From assembly GCA_021817245.1 (NCBI GenBank), contig JAKAVQ010000003.1:1-64000 (forward strand): a DNA stretch of 64,000 nt. The letters run 5' to 3'. The stretch comes from Thermoplasmata archaeon (lineage in GTDB: Archaea > Thermoplasmatota > Thermoplasmata > Lutacidiplasmatales > UBA184). The first letter of the stretch is position 1. The number at the start of each line of letters is the position of its first letter. The notes under the pieces were generated by a model. That model had not been told where the DNA came from. It saw only the letters and a list, made by a program, of their open reading frames with translations, and searched no databases. A program made the position numbers and the translations under genes. Positions 16,882-26,162 of the stretch are shown here, piece after piece.

Positions 16882-19091
16882 CGGCGGTCCCCCTGCGCCC
16901 GGACCTCGCCCTCAAGCTCGGGGGCCGCGCCATCTACGGGATCGATTTCGAACTCCCCGGGATGCTCTACGGCGCGCTCGTGCCCGCCCCGATTGCCCAC
17001 GGCCGCCTTACTTCGGTCGACCTCTCCGCCGCCCGCGAGCGGCCCGGGGTCGTCGCGATCTCGGCGGACGACGTGTCAGGGCTCACGGGCGGCCATACGG
17101 GCGACGCGGAGCGGCCGCTGTTCGCCCGCGAGACGGTCGTCTACCGTCATCAGCCGGTCGCCGCGGTAGCCGCCCCCACGCTGGCGGAGGCCCGGGCCGC
17201 GGCCGCTTCGGTCCGCGTCGTCGTGGAACCGCTGCCGGTCGTGAGCGATCTCGAGGCGGCGTTTCCCGAGTGGCCGGGATCCGACGCGGCGGCCTCGCCC
17301 CGGGTCGCTGCGCACGTCCATGCCCGCCGCGGAGACGTCGACCGAGCGTTCCGGGACGCGGAGAAGGTCGTCTCCGAGACGTATCGCACGGGGAGCGTTC
17401 ACCAGGTCGCGCTCGAGCCGCACGCGTCGGTCGCCGAGGTGACCGGGGATCGCTATACCGTACACACGACGACGCAGAGCCCGTTCGGGGTCCGCGAGGA
17501 TGTCGCCTCGCTGCTCGGCCTCCCCGAGGAGTCGATCGTCGTCGACGGGACCTGGGTCGGCGGCGGCTTCGGTGGAAAGGGCGCGAGCTTCCTCGAGGCG
17601 TACGCGCTCCTGCTCGCCCGGGCGTCGGGGCGTCCGGTCCGCCTCGCGCTCAGCTACCGCGAGGAGTTCCTGCTCGGACGGACGACCTTGCCGGCGGTGG
17701 TCCGCTTCGAGACCGGGGTCACCGGCGGGCGGATCGTCGCGCGCCGCGTGCGCCTCCTTCTGGACGTCGGGACCTCCCTCCCCGGCCGCGACTTCGCCAC
17801 CGGCTACTCGATCGGGTTCCTCCTCGGTCCCTACACGGCCCCGGCGTTCGAGGTCGAGGGCTACGCGGTGCGAACGAACAAGCCGGCGTTCGGACCGCAT
17901 CGCGCCCCGTTCGCCCCCCAGTGCGCGTTCATGGTCGAGTCCCACCTCGAGCATGTGGCCCGGGAGGTGGGACGCGACCCGGTCGCGTTCCGCCGCGACC
18001 ATCTCTGGAGGGAGGGCATGGCGACGCCGTTCGGCCAGACGGTCGGTCCGTTCGGCCTTCCTTCGGCGCTCGACTCCGCCGCGGAGCTCGCCGCCCGCTG
18101 GCGCCGAGATCGCCCCGAAGGGCACGGGGTCGGTATCGGCGTCGGCTTCTGGTCGACCGGCACCGGCGCGGGCGGAGAGGCGCGCCTGAGGCTGTCGCCC
18201 GAGACGCTCACGATCCTCCAGGGGGAGCGGGAGATCGGCAGCGGCAGCGTCCTGGTCGGACTTGCGGCGGTCGCCGAGCGGCGGAGCGGCCTCCCGCGCG
18301 GGCGGATCCGGGTCGAGTATGCGGACACAGCCCACGCTCCGTACGATGCCGGGGTCTTCGGAAGCCGGACGGTCGGCGCCCTCGGACGGGCGGTCGACGA
18401 CGCCCTCGTCCGTCTCCTCGCGACCCTGGCCGAGCGCGGCGGCGCAACCGCGCCGCTCTCGCTCGCGGAGGAGGGCGGGGAGATCGTCGTCCGGGGGGCG
18501 TCGGGCACCACCCCGGTCCGCGCGCTGTTGACGGCCGAGGAGCTCGCCGGCGGAGGGCTTGCTGCCGAGGGAAAGCACTACGGTCGGTCGGGATCGATCG
18601 ACGAGAGCCTCGTCCTCGACGGAACGTTCTACCCGTACACCGATTTCACCGGTGCGGCCCACGTCGCCGAGGTCGACGTCGACCGGGAGACGGGGTCGGT
18701 CCGGCTCGTGCGGTACGCCGCGTTCCAGGATGTCGGGACCGTGATCGACGGGCCGGCCGCACGCGCCCAGGTCGAAGGGGCGGTCGCGATGGGTCTCGGG
18801 GCTGCGCTCACCGAGGAGGCGATTTGGTCGGAGGACGGCCGACTCCTGAACGCCGGTCTCGTCGACTACCGCATCCCGACGATCACCGAGGTCCCGCCGC
18901 TCGACGTGACGTTCGTCGAAGGATTCCTCGGCGCGGGGCCGTTCGGGGCGAAGGGGCTCGGGGAGCCTCCGATCATCCCGGTGCCGGCCGCGGTCGCGTC
19001 GGCGGTGCGCGATGCGACGGGCGCGCACGTCACCGAACTGCCCCTGACCCCGGAGCGCGTCGCGCGAGCGCTTAAGCCGAACGAACCGTAG
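16878..19091 (+). CDS. Molybdenum hydroxylase large catalytic subunit (xanthine/aldehyde dehydrogenase family)
   Basis: A 737-aa molybdopterin-cytosine-dinucleotide-type subunit. The glycine-rich cofactor loop is GTWVGGGFGGKG near residues 222-235. The C-terminal GAKGLGEPPIIPVPAAV carries the expected catalytic glutamate. Form I CO dehydrogenases have AYRCSFR in the active-site loop; the corresponding loop here is NKPAFGPHRAPFAP. CO oxidation is therefore unlikely and the substrate is open (aldehyde, purine or other heterocycle). The GTG start overlaps the CoxS-type stop. No XdhC/CoxF or MobA-like maturation gene is next to it. Confidence 0.9.
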   Translation: MTAVPLRPDLALKLGGRAIYGIDFELPGMLYGALVPAPIAHGRLTSVDLSAARERPGVVAISADDVSGLTGGHTGDAERPLFARETVVYRHQPVAAVAAPTLAEARAAAASVRVVVEPLPVVSDLEAAFPEWPGSDAAASPRVAAHVHARRGDVDRAFRDAEKVVSETYRTGSVHQVALEPHASVAEVTGDRYTVHTTTQSPFGVREDVASLLGLPEESIVVDGTWVGGGFGGKGASFLEAYALLLARASGRPVRLALSYREEFLLGRTTLPAVVRFETGVTGGRIVARRVRLLLDVGTSLPGRDFATGYSIGFLLGPYTAPAFEVEGYAVRTNKPAFGPHRAPFAPQCAFMVESHLEHVAREVGRDPVAFRRDHLWREGMATPFGQTVGPFGLPSALDSAAELAARWRRDRPEGHGVGIGVGFWSTGTGAGGEARLRLSPETLTILQGEREIGSGSVLVGLAAVAERRSGLPRGRIRVEYADTAHAPYDAGVFGSRTVGALGRAVDDALVRLLATLAERGGATAPLSLAEEGGEIVVRGASGTTPVRALLTAEELAGGGLAAEGKHYGRSGSIDESLVLDGTFYPYTDFTGAAHVAEVDVDRETGSVRLVRYAAFQDVGTVIDGPAARAQVEGAVAMGLGAALTEEAIWSEDGRLLNAGLVDYRIPTITEVPPLDVTFVEGFLGAGPFGAKGLGEPPIIPVPAAVASAVRDATGAHVTELPLTPERVARALKPNEP

Positions 19092-19100
19092 TGGACCCCG

Positions 19101-20258
19101 ATGTCGATTCCGCTCGCCGAGGTCCGGCACATCGTCGGCGACTATCCCCGGACCCCAACCGTCGGTACCGTCGGCTCGCACTCCGCGATCGACGTCGCCG
19201 ACGGGGCGGTGACCGAGGGGTTGCCGAGCCTCGTCCTCGCGGCCGAAGGGCGGGACGCGACGTACGCCCGGTACTTTCGGACGGTCCGGGATCACGCCGG
19301 GGGCCGCCGCCGCGGCTGCGTCGACGAGGTCTGGACCCTGCCCCGGTTCGCCGACCTGCTCGGGCCGGCCGTTCAGGAACGCATGCGCCACCACGGGGTC
19401 CTCCTCGTGCCGAACCGGGCGCTGAGCGCCTACGTGCCGCTCGATGGGATCGAGCGGGAGCTTCGGGTGCCGATCGTCGGCTCCCGAGCCCTGCTACGGA
19501 TCGAGGAACGCTCGGAGCGGGAGAACTACTACACGCTCTGCGCGGCGGCGGGAATCCCGATCCCCCGGGAGTTCCGCTCCCCCGAAGAGATCGACCGGCT
19601 CGCGATCGTCAAGCTCCCCCACGCGACCCGTCGGCTCGAACGAGGGTTCTTCTCCGTTGCGAGCGTCGAGGAGTACCACCGCAAGAGCTCCCACCTCCTC
19701 GCGCGCGGGACGATCTCGACGGAGGACCTCGCGCATGCCCGCATCGAGGAGTACGTCCTCGGCCCGGTCTTCAACTTCAACTTCTTCTTCTCCCCGCTCG
19801 TCGAGCGCTCGGTCGGGCTCGAGCTGCTCGGTGTGGACGAACGGCGGGAGAGCAACCTCGACGGCCTCGTCCGCCTTCCCGCCGCCCAGCAGCTCGAGCT
19901 CTCGGAGTCGGCCCGGATCCCCGAGTTCACGGTCGTTGGCCACGGGACGCTCACGGTCCGCGAGTCGATCCTCGAGGAGGTCTTCCGGTTGGGCGAGAAG
20001 TTCGTGGACGCCACCCGGTCCCGGTACCCGCCCGGCATCATCGGCCCGTTCTGCCTGCAGACCTGCATCGACAAGGACGGCCACCTTACGGTCTTCGACG
20101 TCGCGGCCCGGATCGGCGGGGGGACGAACGTCCACCTCGGCCTCGGCCACCCGTACGGCAACGCGCTCTGGCGGATGCCGATGAGCACCGGCCGGCGCAT
20201 CGCCCTCGAGATCCGCCATGCCGTCGATTCCGGCCGCCTCTCGGAGATCGTCACATGA
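19101..20258 (+). CDS. purP: Formate-dependent FAICAR synthetase PurP
   Basis: A 385-aa ATP-grasp protein of the archaeal PurP family, which makes FAICAR from AICAR, formate and ATP in purine biosynthesis. Diagnostic pieces are GSHSAIDVADGA near the N-terminus (substrate loop), the ATP-grasp segment with RIEEYVLGPVFNFNFFF, and the C-terminal VFDVAARIGGGTNVHLGLGHPYGNAL. The ATG at 19101 begins just before the conserved EVRHIV. It follows the molybdenum enzyme by 9 nt and overlaps gcvT by ATGA, so the three may share transcripts. Confidence 0.93.
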   Translation: MSIPLAEVRHIVGDYPRTPTVGTVGSHSAIDVADGAVTEGLPSLVLAAEGRDATYARYFRTVRDHAGGRRRGCVDEVWTLPRFADLLGPAVQERMRHHGVLLVPNRALSAYVPLDGIERELRVPIVGSRALLRIEERSERENYYTLCAAAGIPIPREFRSPEEIDRLAIVKLPHATRRLERGFFSVASVEEYHRKSSHLLARGTISTEDLAHARIEEYVLGPVFNFNFFFSPLVERSVGLELLGVDERRESNLDGLVRLPAAQQLELSESARIPEFTVVGHGTLTVRESILEEVFRLGEKFVDATRSRYPPGIIGPFCLQTCIDKDGHLTVFDVAARIGGGTNVHLGLGHPYGNALWRMPMSTGRRIALEIRHAVDSGRLSEIVT

Positions 20259-21436
20259 GTTCCCCGGCACCGCCGCCCGCGCGCCCCCTCCGACGCACTG
20301 CGCTCTTCGACTTCCACCGGCGGCATGGGGCGCACCTCGTGCCGTTCGCGGGCTGGGAGATGCCGCTCTACTACTCGAGCATCCTCGCCGAGCACCGGGC
20401 GGTCCGCGCCTCGGTGGGCCTCTTCGATGTCTCCCACATGGGGATCCTCACGGTCGAGGGCGGGCATGCGGCCGAGCTCCTCGCGCGCCGGACGACGGCG
20501 AACGTCACCGCCCTCGTCCCGGGGCAGGTCCGTTACACGTTCCTTCTCGAGTCGACCGGGAAGATCGTCGACGACCTCCTCGTGAGCCGGATCGATCCCG
20601 GCGAGGAGCTCGCGCGCTCGTTCGTTGTCGTTCCGAACGCGAGCCGGGCGGACGAGATCGAGGAGATCCTCCGCCAGCACCGCGGACCGGACACGAAGAT
20701 CGGCCGGCACAACGGCGCGGTCTCCCTCCTCGCGCTCCAGGGCCCCGGGGCGCGCGCGCTCCTCGAGCGCCACTTCGGCTGGGAGCTCGCGAAGCTGGGG
20801 TTCTATCACGCCGCATTCTTTTCGGAGAAGGGCAACGGAGCGCGGACGGGGCTTCTCGGCCTCCCGTTCCCCGCCGCGCTCACCGACCACGTTCTCGTCA
20901 GCCGGACCGGCTATACCGGCGAGCTCGGCTACGAGCTGTTCGTCCGGTCGGAGGTCGCCGACGCCCTCGCCGAGCGGCTGGTCGCGGAAGGTGCGGTGCC
21001 GACGGGCCTCGGCGCCCGCGACACGTTGCGGCTCGAGAAGGGCTACCTGCTCTCGGGTCAGGAGTTCCACCGCGACCGTTCTCCGCTCGAGGCGGGGCAG
21101 GACCGGTTCGTTGACCTCGACCACGAGTTCGTGGGGCGTGCCGCGCTCGAGAAGGAGCGGGCCGACGGTCCCGCCCGGCGACTGGCCGGGATCGAGGTCG
21201 AGGAGGCCGGGGCGATCCCTCGGCACGGAAGCCCCGTCCGGGCCGGCGGCGCCGTGGTCGCGGAGGCGACCAGCGGGGGCCTTTCCCCGAGCCTCGGCCA
21301 CGGGATCGCGCTCGCCTACCTTCCTCAGGATCTCGCCGCGCCCGGCACCGCGCTGACGGTCGAGATCCGTGGGCGCGAGGTTCCGGCGAAGGTCGTGCCC
21401 CTCCCGTTCTACCGGAGCGCTCCGACGCGAGCGTAA
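20255..21436 (+). CDS. gcvT: Aminomethyltransferase (glycine cleavage T protein)
   Basis: A 393-aa GcvT-fold protein. Folate-binding family marks are LVPFAGWEMPLYYSSI, EHRAVRASVGLFDVSHMG, the NASR segment, LALQGPGA and SRTGYTGELGYELFV, followed by LEKGYLLSGQEF. The conserved DVSHMG, with its catalytic Asp just upstream of the Ser, is intact. It would release ammonia from aminomethyl-lipoyl H protein and load 5,10-methylene onto the pterin. The H, P and L genes are not in the window. The ATG overlaps purP. The pairing makes sense because both belong to one-carbon/purine metabolism. Confidence 0.92.
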   Translation: MSSPAPPPARPLRRTALFDFHRRHGAHLVPFAGWEMPLYYSSILAEHRAVRASVGLFDVSHMGILTVEGGHAAELLARRTTANVTALVPGQVRYTFLLESTGKIVDDLLVSRIDPGEELARSFVVVPNASRADEIEEILRQHRGPDTKIGRHNGAVSLLALQGPGARALLERHFGWELAKLGFYHAAFFSEKGNGARTGLLGLPFPAALTDHVLVSRTGYTGELGYELFVRSEVADALAERLVAEGAVPTGLGARDTLRLEKGYLLSGQEFHRDRSPLEAGQDRFVDLDHEFVGRAALEKERADGPARRLAGIEVEEAGAIPRHGSPVRAGGAVVAEATSGGLSPSLGHGIALAYLPQDLAAPGTALTVEIRGREVPAKVVPLPFYRSAPTRA

Positions 21437-21440
21437 ATAC
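21433..21440 (+). promoter_or_regulatory. TATA-like box of the AAA/TPR gene
   Basis: GTAAATAC lies about 34 nt before the ATG at 21471 and overlaps the gcvT stop codon. Confidence 0.5.
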
Positions 21441-21470
21441 TCGGAGCCCCCCATCTAGCGGACCAGCGTC

Positions 21471-23882
21471 ATGGCGGCCGTAGCCGGGGACGGCCGGCCG
21501 TTCGTCGGCCGGACGGAGGCAGTCGATGCGCTCTACCGACGGTTCGAGGACGCACGCGCCGGGGTCGGCGGGGTCACGCTCCTGGTGGGCCCGACCGGGG
21601 TCGGGAAGTCGACGCTGCTCGACGAGCTCGTGCGCAACATCCGGGCCCGAGGGACCCAGGTACTGGTCGGTCGGGCTCCGGCGCTCGATGCCCCGCCGCC
21701 GTTCGCGCTGATCCGCTCCGCGCTCGAGAGCGCCCGCAGCGAGCTCGCTTCGGAGGAGGGGTTCGTCCCCGGCGTCCCCGGGGCGGCGCCGTTCCTGATC
21801 GGCTTCGCCCCCCGGCTGGACGACGCCGCGCGGAGCTCGCCCGTCCGGATCGAGGAGCGGCTCCTCTCGGCCCTCGGCGAGGTCGACGAGCGCGGCGAAT
21901 CGATGCGCGAGCCGATCTGGACGGCGGTCGCCGAGCAGTTCTTCGCGTTCACCCAGCGGGGACCGACGGTGCTGGTCCTCGAGGACCTCCACCGAGCCGA
22001 CGAGCCGTCGCTCGGGGCGATCGAGTACCTCGCGCGGCAGCTGGAGAACCGGGCCCTGTGGATCATCGCGACCGCCCGGCCGTTCGAAACGCTCTCTGCC
22101 GCCCGGCGCGCACGGCTCGAGGCGCTCGAGGCCGTGACCCACGCGCGTCGCGTCCCGCTCCGGCCGTTCACGTCGGACGAGGTCGGCCACTACCTGCGGT
22201 GGCGCGCGCCGGACCGCGACTTCACGGCCGACGAGATCGCCCGCCGCTACTCGGAGACCGGCGGGAACCCGCTCCTGCTCGAGCAGTTCGACCGTCGGTT
22301 CTCCCCGGGCCCCCCGCGCGCGCGCCCCGAGGCGCCGGGAAACGGGGCGGCCGCCCCGGCGCAGGTCCCCGCGCTCTCAGAGGCCGAAGAACGGGCTCTC
22401 GCGGTCGCCGCGGTTCTCGGGCCGGAGTTCCCGTTCGGGCTGCTCCTGCGCGCGAGCGGAGAAGACGAGGAGCGGCTCGCCGAGACCATCGACCGGCTCG
22501 TCCACGAAGGCGTGCTCTTCGAGCGGCCCGGCGAGCTCCTCGCCTTCGCGGACGACCGGCGGCGGGAGCAGGTCTACGACGCGCTCACCGAGAGCCGGCG
22601 TCGGCTCCTGCACCGCCGGGCCGGCGAAGCCCTCGAGGCGACCGGGAGCGCCGACATCGCGACGATCTACGCGCTCGCCCGCCACTTCCACCTCGGCAAG
22701 GCCGACGAGCGGTCGCTCCAGTACAACCGCGCGGCGGCCGAGATCGCCGACCGGGCGTTCTCCCCTGAGGTCGCCCGCGAGCACCTCGAGCGGGCGCTCG
22801 AGAGCTTCCGGCGACTTCGGCCCGACGACGTCGACGGTGAGGCGGAGCTTGTCCTCGAGATCGCGCGTCAGACCGACCACCTGGGCCTTCTCAAGGAAGC
22901 GGACTCGTACCTCGAGCGCTATCTCGAGCGCCGGGCGTCCCTCCGCCTCTCCCCCCACCTCCGGGCGCTGCTCGAGCTCTATCGGGCGCAGGTCCTCACC
23001 GACCGTGGCGACTGGTCGGCGGCGGAGGCCGCGACCGCCCGCGTCCTTGCGGGGACGGAGCTTTCCACCCACCCTCTCGTGCGGCTCGGCCTCCACCGGT
23101 TGCGGGGCGAGGCGCTGTACTACGAGGGCCGCTACTCAGAAGCCCTCGCCGAGCACACCGAGGAGCTCCAGCTCGCGCGGGAGAGCGGCAACGAGCGGGC
23201 GACCGCGCTCGGGCTCGTCCGTCGCGCCTACGTGCGGGCGATGCTCGGGCAGGCGGAAGGGGCCATGGCCGAGGCCCGGAACGCCGCCCAGATCCTCGAG
23301 CGGGTCGGCGACGCGCGCGAGTCGGCCCAGGCCCATCTCTTCCTCGGCGTGGTGATCGCGGGAAGCTCCTCGCCCGCGCCGCGCTATGCCGAGGCCGCCG
23401 ACGAGTTCGCGGAGGCGATCCGGCTCGCCGAGAAGGCACACGACGCGCGCCGGGTCGGCTGGGCGCTGTTCAACTCCGCCGACATCCTTCGCGAGGCCGG
23501 TCGGCTCGACGAGGCGGCCGAGCGGACGCGGAGGGCGCGGGAGATCCTCGAGCGGATGGGCGACCGATTCGGCCTCGTCCAAACGATGATCGTCCAGGGG
23601 AAGATCGAGCTCGACCGTGCCGAGTACGACCGCGCCGAGGCCGACCTCCTCGATGCCTACCGGCTCGTCCGCGAGCTGCGGGCGCCGGCCGACGAGGTCG
23701 ACGTCGTCCTCCGCCTCGCGCAGCTCTCCTACGCCCGGGGCGACCGGGCGACCGCCCGCCGGCGCGTCGCGGAGCTCGAGCGGCAGAACCTGCCCGCCCT
23801 TCGGCCGGATGTCGCCGGGGATTTCGAGCGGCTGAAGACCGCCCTCCGGGGGAAGGAAGGGGAGGATGCCCCGAGCTCCTGA
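21471..23882 (+). CDS. AAA-type ATPase with TPR repeats (signalling/regulatory)
   Basis: An 803-aa protein. The N-terminal ATPase domain starts FVGRTEAVDALYRRF and has Walker A GPTGVGKST (residues 40-48) and Walker B LVLEDLHRADEPS. It resembles the AAA_16/STAND ATPase seen in MalT-like regulators and adenylate-cyclase-linked proteins. A helical sensor region follows, then from about residue 400 a long run of TPR-like helices (for example YEGRYSEALAEHTEELQLARESG). No DNA-binding or cyclase domain is present, so the output is unknown. It probably senses or scaffolds partners. Its stop region overlaps nadC. Confidence 0.85.
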   Translation: MAAVAGDGRPFVGRTEAVDALYRRFEDARAGVGGVTLLVGPTGVGKSTLLDELVRNIRARGTQVLVGRAPALDAPPPFALIRSALESARSELASEEGFVPGVPGAAPFLIGFAPRLDDAARSSPVRIEERLLSALGEVDERGESMREPIWTAVAEQFFAFTQRGPTVLVLEDLHRADEPSLGAIEYLARQLENRALWIIATARPFETLSAARRARLEALEAVTHARRVPLRPFTSDEVGHYLRWRAPDRDFTADEIARRYSETGGNPLLLEQFDRRFSPGPPRARPEAPGNGAAAPAQVPALSEAEERALAVAAVLGPEFPFGLLLRASGEDEERLAETIDRLVHEGVLFERPGELLAFADDRRREQVYDALTESRRRLLHRRAGEALEATGSADIATIYALARHFHLGKADERSLQYNRAAAEIADRAFSPEVAREHLERALESFRRLRPDDVDGEAELVLEIARQTDHLGLLKEADSYLERYLERRASLRLSPHLRALLELYRAQVLTDRGDWSAAEAATARVLAGTELSTHPLVRLGLHRLRGEALYYEGRYSEALAEHTEELQLARESGNERATALGLVRRAYVRAMLGQAEGAMAEARNAAQILERVGDARESAQAHLFLGVVIAGSSSPAPRYAEAADEFAEAIRLAEKAHDARRVGWALFNSADILREAGRLDEAAERTRRAREILERMGDRFGLVQTMIVQGKIELDRAEYDRAEADLLDAYRLVRELRAPADEVDVVLRLAQLSYARGDRATARRRVAELERQNLPALRPDVAGDFERLKTALRGKEGEDAPSS

Positions 23883-24753
23883 CCGCCGGGTCCCCGGGAT
23901 CGCCGGTCTCGTGCGCCGCGCGCTCGCGGAGGACCGGGCCGCCCGGGACCGGACCACCCGCCTCCTGCTCTCCCGCGCGGTGCCGGCCGTCGGGACCGTG
24001 CGCGCCCAGGCCGAGGGAATCCTCTCGGGAATGGCCGCGGTCCGCGCGATCGCCCGGGAGCTCGACTTCCGAATCGCGACGGCGCTCCCCGATGGGAGCC
24101 GCGTTCGGCCCGGGACCGTCGTCGCCCGGCTCGAAGGCGACGCCCGTCGCATCCTCGCCGGCGAGCGAACGATCCTCAACTTCCTCATGCACGCGAGCGG
24201 GGTCGCGAGCGCGACCGGCCGCGCGGTCGCCGCGGCCCGGGGGGCCCGGCGTCCGCTCGAGGTCTGGGCGACGCGCAAGACCCTTCCCGGGCTCCGCGAT
24301 CTCGAGAAGGCGGCGGTCGTCGACGGCGGCGGCCGGCCCCACCGACGGGACCTCTCGGACGCGATCCTCGTGAAGAACAACCATCTCGCGCTCCTCCCCC
24401 GTGCCGAGGCGGTCCGACGCGTCGTCGCCGGCGCCCGATCCGGCGAGCGCGTCGAGGTCGAGGTACGGTCCGTGGCGGAGGCGCTCGACGCGGCCCGGGC
24501 GGGGGCCCCGATGCTCCTCCTCGACAACACCGCTCCGTCGGAGGCGCGCCGGATCGTCCGCGCGCTCGAGCGCGCCGGACTGCGCCGGGGTCGCTGGATC
24601 GAGCTCTCGGGCGGGCTCACCGCGGCGAACCTCGGTCGCTACCGCGCGGTCGGCGCCGACGCCGCGAGCCTGGGGACGCTGACGCATTCGGCCCCGGCCG
24701 TGCCGTTCCATCTCACGCTCCGCCCCGCTCGCTTAAGTCGGCCCGCCGACTAG
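23866..24753 (+). CDS. nadC: Nicotinate-nucleotide pyrophosphorylase (carboxylating)
   Basis: A 295-aa NadC that converts quinolinate and PRPP to nicotinate mononucleotide in de novo NAD synthesis. Visible residues are the ERTILNFLMHASGVAS helix, the phosphate-binding ATRKTLPGLRDLEKAAV loop, LVKNNHL with the catalytic lysine, VEVEVRS with the acidic pair, LLLDN and ELSGGL. It overlaps the end of the AAA/TPR gene by 17 nt and lies 13 nt before nadA. The NadB or aspartate dehydrogenase that would feed NadA is not in the window. Confidence 0.95.
   Translation: MPRAPDRRVPGIAGLVRRALAEDRAARDRTTRLLLSRAVPAVGTVRAQAEGILSGMAAVRAIARELDFRIATALPDGSRVRPGTVVARLEGDARRILAGERTILNFLMHASGVASATGRAVAAARGARRPLEVWATRKTLPGLRDLEKAAVVDGGGRPHRRDLSDAILVKNNHLALLPRAEAVRRVVAGARSGERVEVEVRSVAEALDAARAGAPMLLLDNTAPSEARRIVRALERAGLRRGRWIELSGGLTAANLGRYRAVGADAASLGTLTHSAPAVPFHLTLRPARLSRPAD
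24732..24737 (+). promoter_or_regulatory. TATA-like CTTAAG before nadA
   Basis: CTTAAG inside the 3' end of nadC is centred about 32 nt before the nadA ATG. A GGGAGGA ribosome-binding site also precedes nadA, so both coupled and independent transcription are possible. Confidence 0.4.
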
Positions 24754-24766
24754 CAAAGGGAGGACG

Positions 24767-25672
24767 ATGTCGCTCGCGGAGGAGGTCCTCCGGCTCAAGG
24801 ACGCGCGGAACGCCGTGCTGCTCGCCCACAACTACCAGCGGCCCGAGGTCCAGGACGTCGCCGACTTCGTGGGGGACTCGCTCTACCTCTCCCGCAAGGC
24901 GATGGAGTCCGACCGCGCGGTGATCGTCTTTGCCGGCGTGCGGTTCATGGCCGAGACGGCGAAGATCCTGAACCCGGCGCGGACGGTCCTCCTCCCGGAC
25001 CTCAAGGCGGGGTGCGGGCTCTCCGACTCGATCACGGCCGAGCAGCTGCGGGCGTGGAAGGCCGAGCACCCCGGCGCCGCCGTGGTCGCCTACATCAACA
25101 CCTCCGCGGAGGTGAAGGCGGAGTCCGACTACTGCTGCACGAGCTCGAACGCGATCAAGGTCGTCGAGCAGATCCCCCCGGACCAGGAGATCCTCTTCCT
25201 GCCGGACATGTTCCTCGGCGACTACGTACGACGCCGGACCGGCCGTTCGATGCACCTGTGGGTCGGCGACTGCCCCGTCCATGCGAAGCTGCGTCCCGAG
25301 GTGCTGGCCCACGCCCGCGCCGATCACCCCGGCGCTCCGCTGATCGCCCACCCGGAGTGCGGGTGCGCCTCCCAGGTGCTTCCCTACGTCGATCGGGTGC
25401 TGTCGACCGACGGGATGCTCCGCTTCGCCGAGGAGACCCGGGCGCCCGAGGTCCTGGTCGCGACCGAGGTCGGCATCCTCCACCGGATGCACAAGCTCAA
25501 CCCGACGACCCGGTTCTCCCCGATCGACAGCGGCGCGATCTGTCCGTACATGAAGGAGATCTCGCTCGAGGACGTCCGCGACTCCCTCGCCGAGCTCCGG
25601 TACGAGATCGACGTGCCGCAGGACGTCGCCGATCGCGCCCGCCGCGCGCTCGAGCGGATGGTCGCGGCGTAG
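24767..25672 (+). CDS. nadA: Quinolinate synthase
   Basis: A 301-aa NadA that condenses iminoaspartate with dihydroxyacetone phosphate, using a [4Fe-4S] cluster. Family blocks are VLLAHNYQRPEVQDVADFVGDS, FAGVRFMAETAKIL, KAGCGLSDS, YCCTSSNA and HPECGC, together providing the three expected cluster cysteines, then TEVGILHRM. The length is normal for the archaeal form. The ATG at 24767 follows GGGAGGACG. Confidence 0.96.
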   Translation: MSLAEEVLRLKDARNAVLLAHNYQRPEVQDVADFVGDSLYLSRKAMESDRAVIVFAGVRFMAETAKILNPARTVLLPDLKAGCGLSDSITAEQLRAWKAEHPGAAVVAYINTSAEVKAESDYCCTSSNAIKVVEQIPPDQEILFLPDMFLGDYVRRRTGRSMHLWVGDCPVHAKLRPEVLAHARADHPGAPLIAHPECGCASQVLPYVDRVLSTDGMLRFAEETRAPEVLVATEVGILHRMHKLNPTTRFSPIDSGAICPYMKEISLEDVRDSLAELRYEIDVPQDVADRARRALERMVAA

Positions 25673-25690
25673 GCAACGGCGCTCGGGCCG

Positions 25691-26059
25691 CTACAGGCCG
25701 AAGAGGTGCGGCACGGTGGCCGCGCCCAGGAAGAGCGAGTAGGCGTCGCCGAGCAGGAGCAGCGCGCCGAGGAAGACGACCCCGACCGCGGCCCAGCTCG
25801 GCTTGCGCGTCAGGTAGAAGTGGGGGCTCAGCGGGTTCACCCGGGTCGACAGGAACGAGAACCCCGAGACGAGCAGGGCGAGGCCGAGGAGCCCCGGCGC
25901 GAGGAACGTGTACTCCCCCAGGTAGAGTCCGACGAGGATGATCGCCACCGCCACCGGTACGGCGGCGTGGGACCGTCGGGCCGCGGCCTCGTCAATGGGA
26001 GCGGACCGGTAGCGCGGAGGCGACGCGTACGACCGCGGGTACGCCCGGCCGTCGGACAC
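25691..26059 (-). CDS. Small membrane protein with about three helices
   Basis: An estimated 122-aa protein. Hydrophobic stretches are AVPVAVAIILVGLYLG, FLAPGLLGLALLVSGFSFL and WAAVGVVFLGALLLLGDAYSLFLG. The short loop between the second and third has TRVNPLSPHFYLTRKPSW. I recognise no family. The open frame runs to 26365, but the upstream part is arginine-rich shadow of the zinc protein on the other strand; GTG at 26059 is my choice of start. It is convergent with nadA and divergent from the zinc protein. Confidence 0.65.
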   Translation of the reverse strand: MSDGRAYPRSYASPPRYRSAPIDEAAARRSHAAVPVAVAIILVGLYLGEYTFLAPGLLGLALLVSGFSFLSTRVNPLSPHFYLTRKPSWAAVGVVFLGALLLLGDAYSLFLGAATVPHLFGL

Positions 26060-26129
26060 GAGCCGAACAGCTGGGGAACAGTAGATGAACCTCCGGGTCC
26101 AGCGGCAACCGTACCGACCGGGCTCGACC

Positions 26130-26137
26130 GTTAAGAG
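26130..26137 (+). promoter_or_regulatory. TATA-like box of the zinc protein
   Basis: GTTAAGAG lies about 30 nt before the ATG at 26163, supporting that ATG over the in-frame ATG at 26085. Confidence 0.5.
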
Positions 26138-26162
26138 GGGCCACTCGCTCGCCCTCCGCACC

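Noticed and set aside
16878-19091. Calling the large subunit CO dehydrogenase CoxL
   Set aside because: The AYRCSFR active-site loop of form I enzymes is absent.
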